Shown here piece by piece: positions 5,367 through 5,602 of a DNA stretch of 5,602 nt. How positions within the stretch are numbered: the stretch's first letter is position 1; each line of letters opens with the position of its first letter. The notes below the pieces were generated by a model. The model had not been told where the DNA came from. It searched no databases and saw only the letters and a program-made list of their open reading frames with translations. Origin of the DNA: UMGS172 sp045648145 (GTDB lineage Bacteria; Bacillota; Clostridia; Oscillospirales; Acutalibacteraceae); NCBI GenBank assembly GCA_045648145.1, contig JAZRNK010000039.1, positions 1-5,602 of the forward strand, given 5' to 3'. A program made the translations under genes and the position numbers.

Positions 5367-5602
5367 TTGGCAGAAAAGAAGAACGAAAAAGTAACAGAAG
5401 CTTCTGAAAATGTCGAAGGTACAAAAAAGCCTAATAAGAAAGCGACTGCAAAGTCTGCTGAGCTTGAGCAATTAAAGGAAGAACTGCAAAAGCAGAAGGA
5501 ACTTCTTTTAAGAACGGCGGCAGAGTTTGATAACTATAAAAGGCGTACTGAAAGAGAAAGCATTGCTGCTGCCGAATACACAAAGGCGCAGATGTTAAAA
5601 AA
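5367..5602 (+). CDS. grpE: Nucleotide exchange factor GrpE (5' part, cut by window end)
   Basis: GrpE is the cytoplasmic co-chaperone dimer that drives ADP release from DnaK. The window holds 78 codons from a TTG start, open at the right edge. Residues 1-30 are a polar, Lys/Ala/Glu-rich tail, probably disordered. From about 31 the heptad-like ELEQLKEELQKQKELLLRTA (32-51) begins the long helix of the dimer coiled coil. AAEFDNYKRRTERE (51-64) is the well-conserved GrpE signature. The TTG at 5367 is preferred over the in-frame ATG at 5358 on ribosome binding site spacing; the difference is only three residues. It follows hrcA in the same direction, as in the usual hrcA-grpE-dnaK-dnaJ operon, and should share its CIRCE control. 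dnaK is expected beyond the window. Confidence 0.95.
   Translation, partial: MAEKKNEKVTEASENVEGTKKPNKKATAKSAELEQLKEELQKQKELLLRTAAEFDNYKRRTERESIAAAEYTKAQMLK

Overview
The window looks like a chromosomal segment of a low-GC Gram-positive anaerobe of the class Clostridia. The reasons are a hrcA-grpE heat-shock locus with a CIRCE element, a candidate CtsR box, a clostridial-type candidate Rex operator, AG-rich Shine-Dalgarno sequences, GTG and TTG starts, and a single-chain Aquifex-type aconitase. I cannot name a genus. No mobile element, CRISPR array, rRNA or tRNA is visible, and base and codon use look uniform.

Left half (bases 1-3954, minus strand): an apparent three-gene operon read from right to left. 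It encodes aconitase (3954-2020), an isocitrate/isopropylmalate-family dehydrogenase that is most likely isocitrate dehydrogenase (1994-825), and the NADH-sensing repressor Rex (804-169). The gaps are 25 and 20 nt, each with its own ribosome binding site and no room for another promoter. A hairpin followed by a U-rich tract at 91-50 probably ends the transcript. Bases 1-49 and 92-168 hold no gene that I can support. The two enzymes form the citrate-to-2-oxoglutarate branch, which supplies carbon for glutamate, and the regulator that reads NADH/NAD+ is transcribed with them.

Middle (3955-4266): a divergent regulatory region of 312 nt. The minus-strand promoter for aconitase (TTGACA, 17 nt, GATAAT) is overlapped by an 18-bp Rex-like operator, which suggests that the operon is controlled by its own third gene. 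A separate 18-bp palindrome of unknown role lies at 4042-4059. On the plus strand come a CtsR-type direct repeat (4143-4159), a sigma-A-like promoter, a perfect CIRCE inverted repeat (4225-4251) and a ribosome binding site.

Right half (4267-5602, plus strand): hrcA, complete with a GTG start, then the 5' part of grpE, cut by the window edge. This is the beginning of the usual hrcA-grpE-dnaK-dnaJ chaperone operon, with HrcA repressing its own operon through CIRCE.

The coding genes are all from known families. The most interesting signals are regulatory: the Rex-like site on the aconitase promoter, the paired CtsR and CIRCE sites, and an unusual Arg-Met pair at the cofactor-choosing position of the dehydrogenase.
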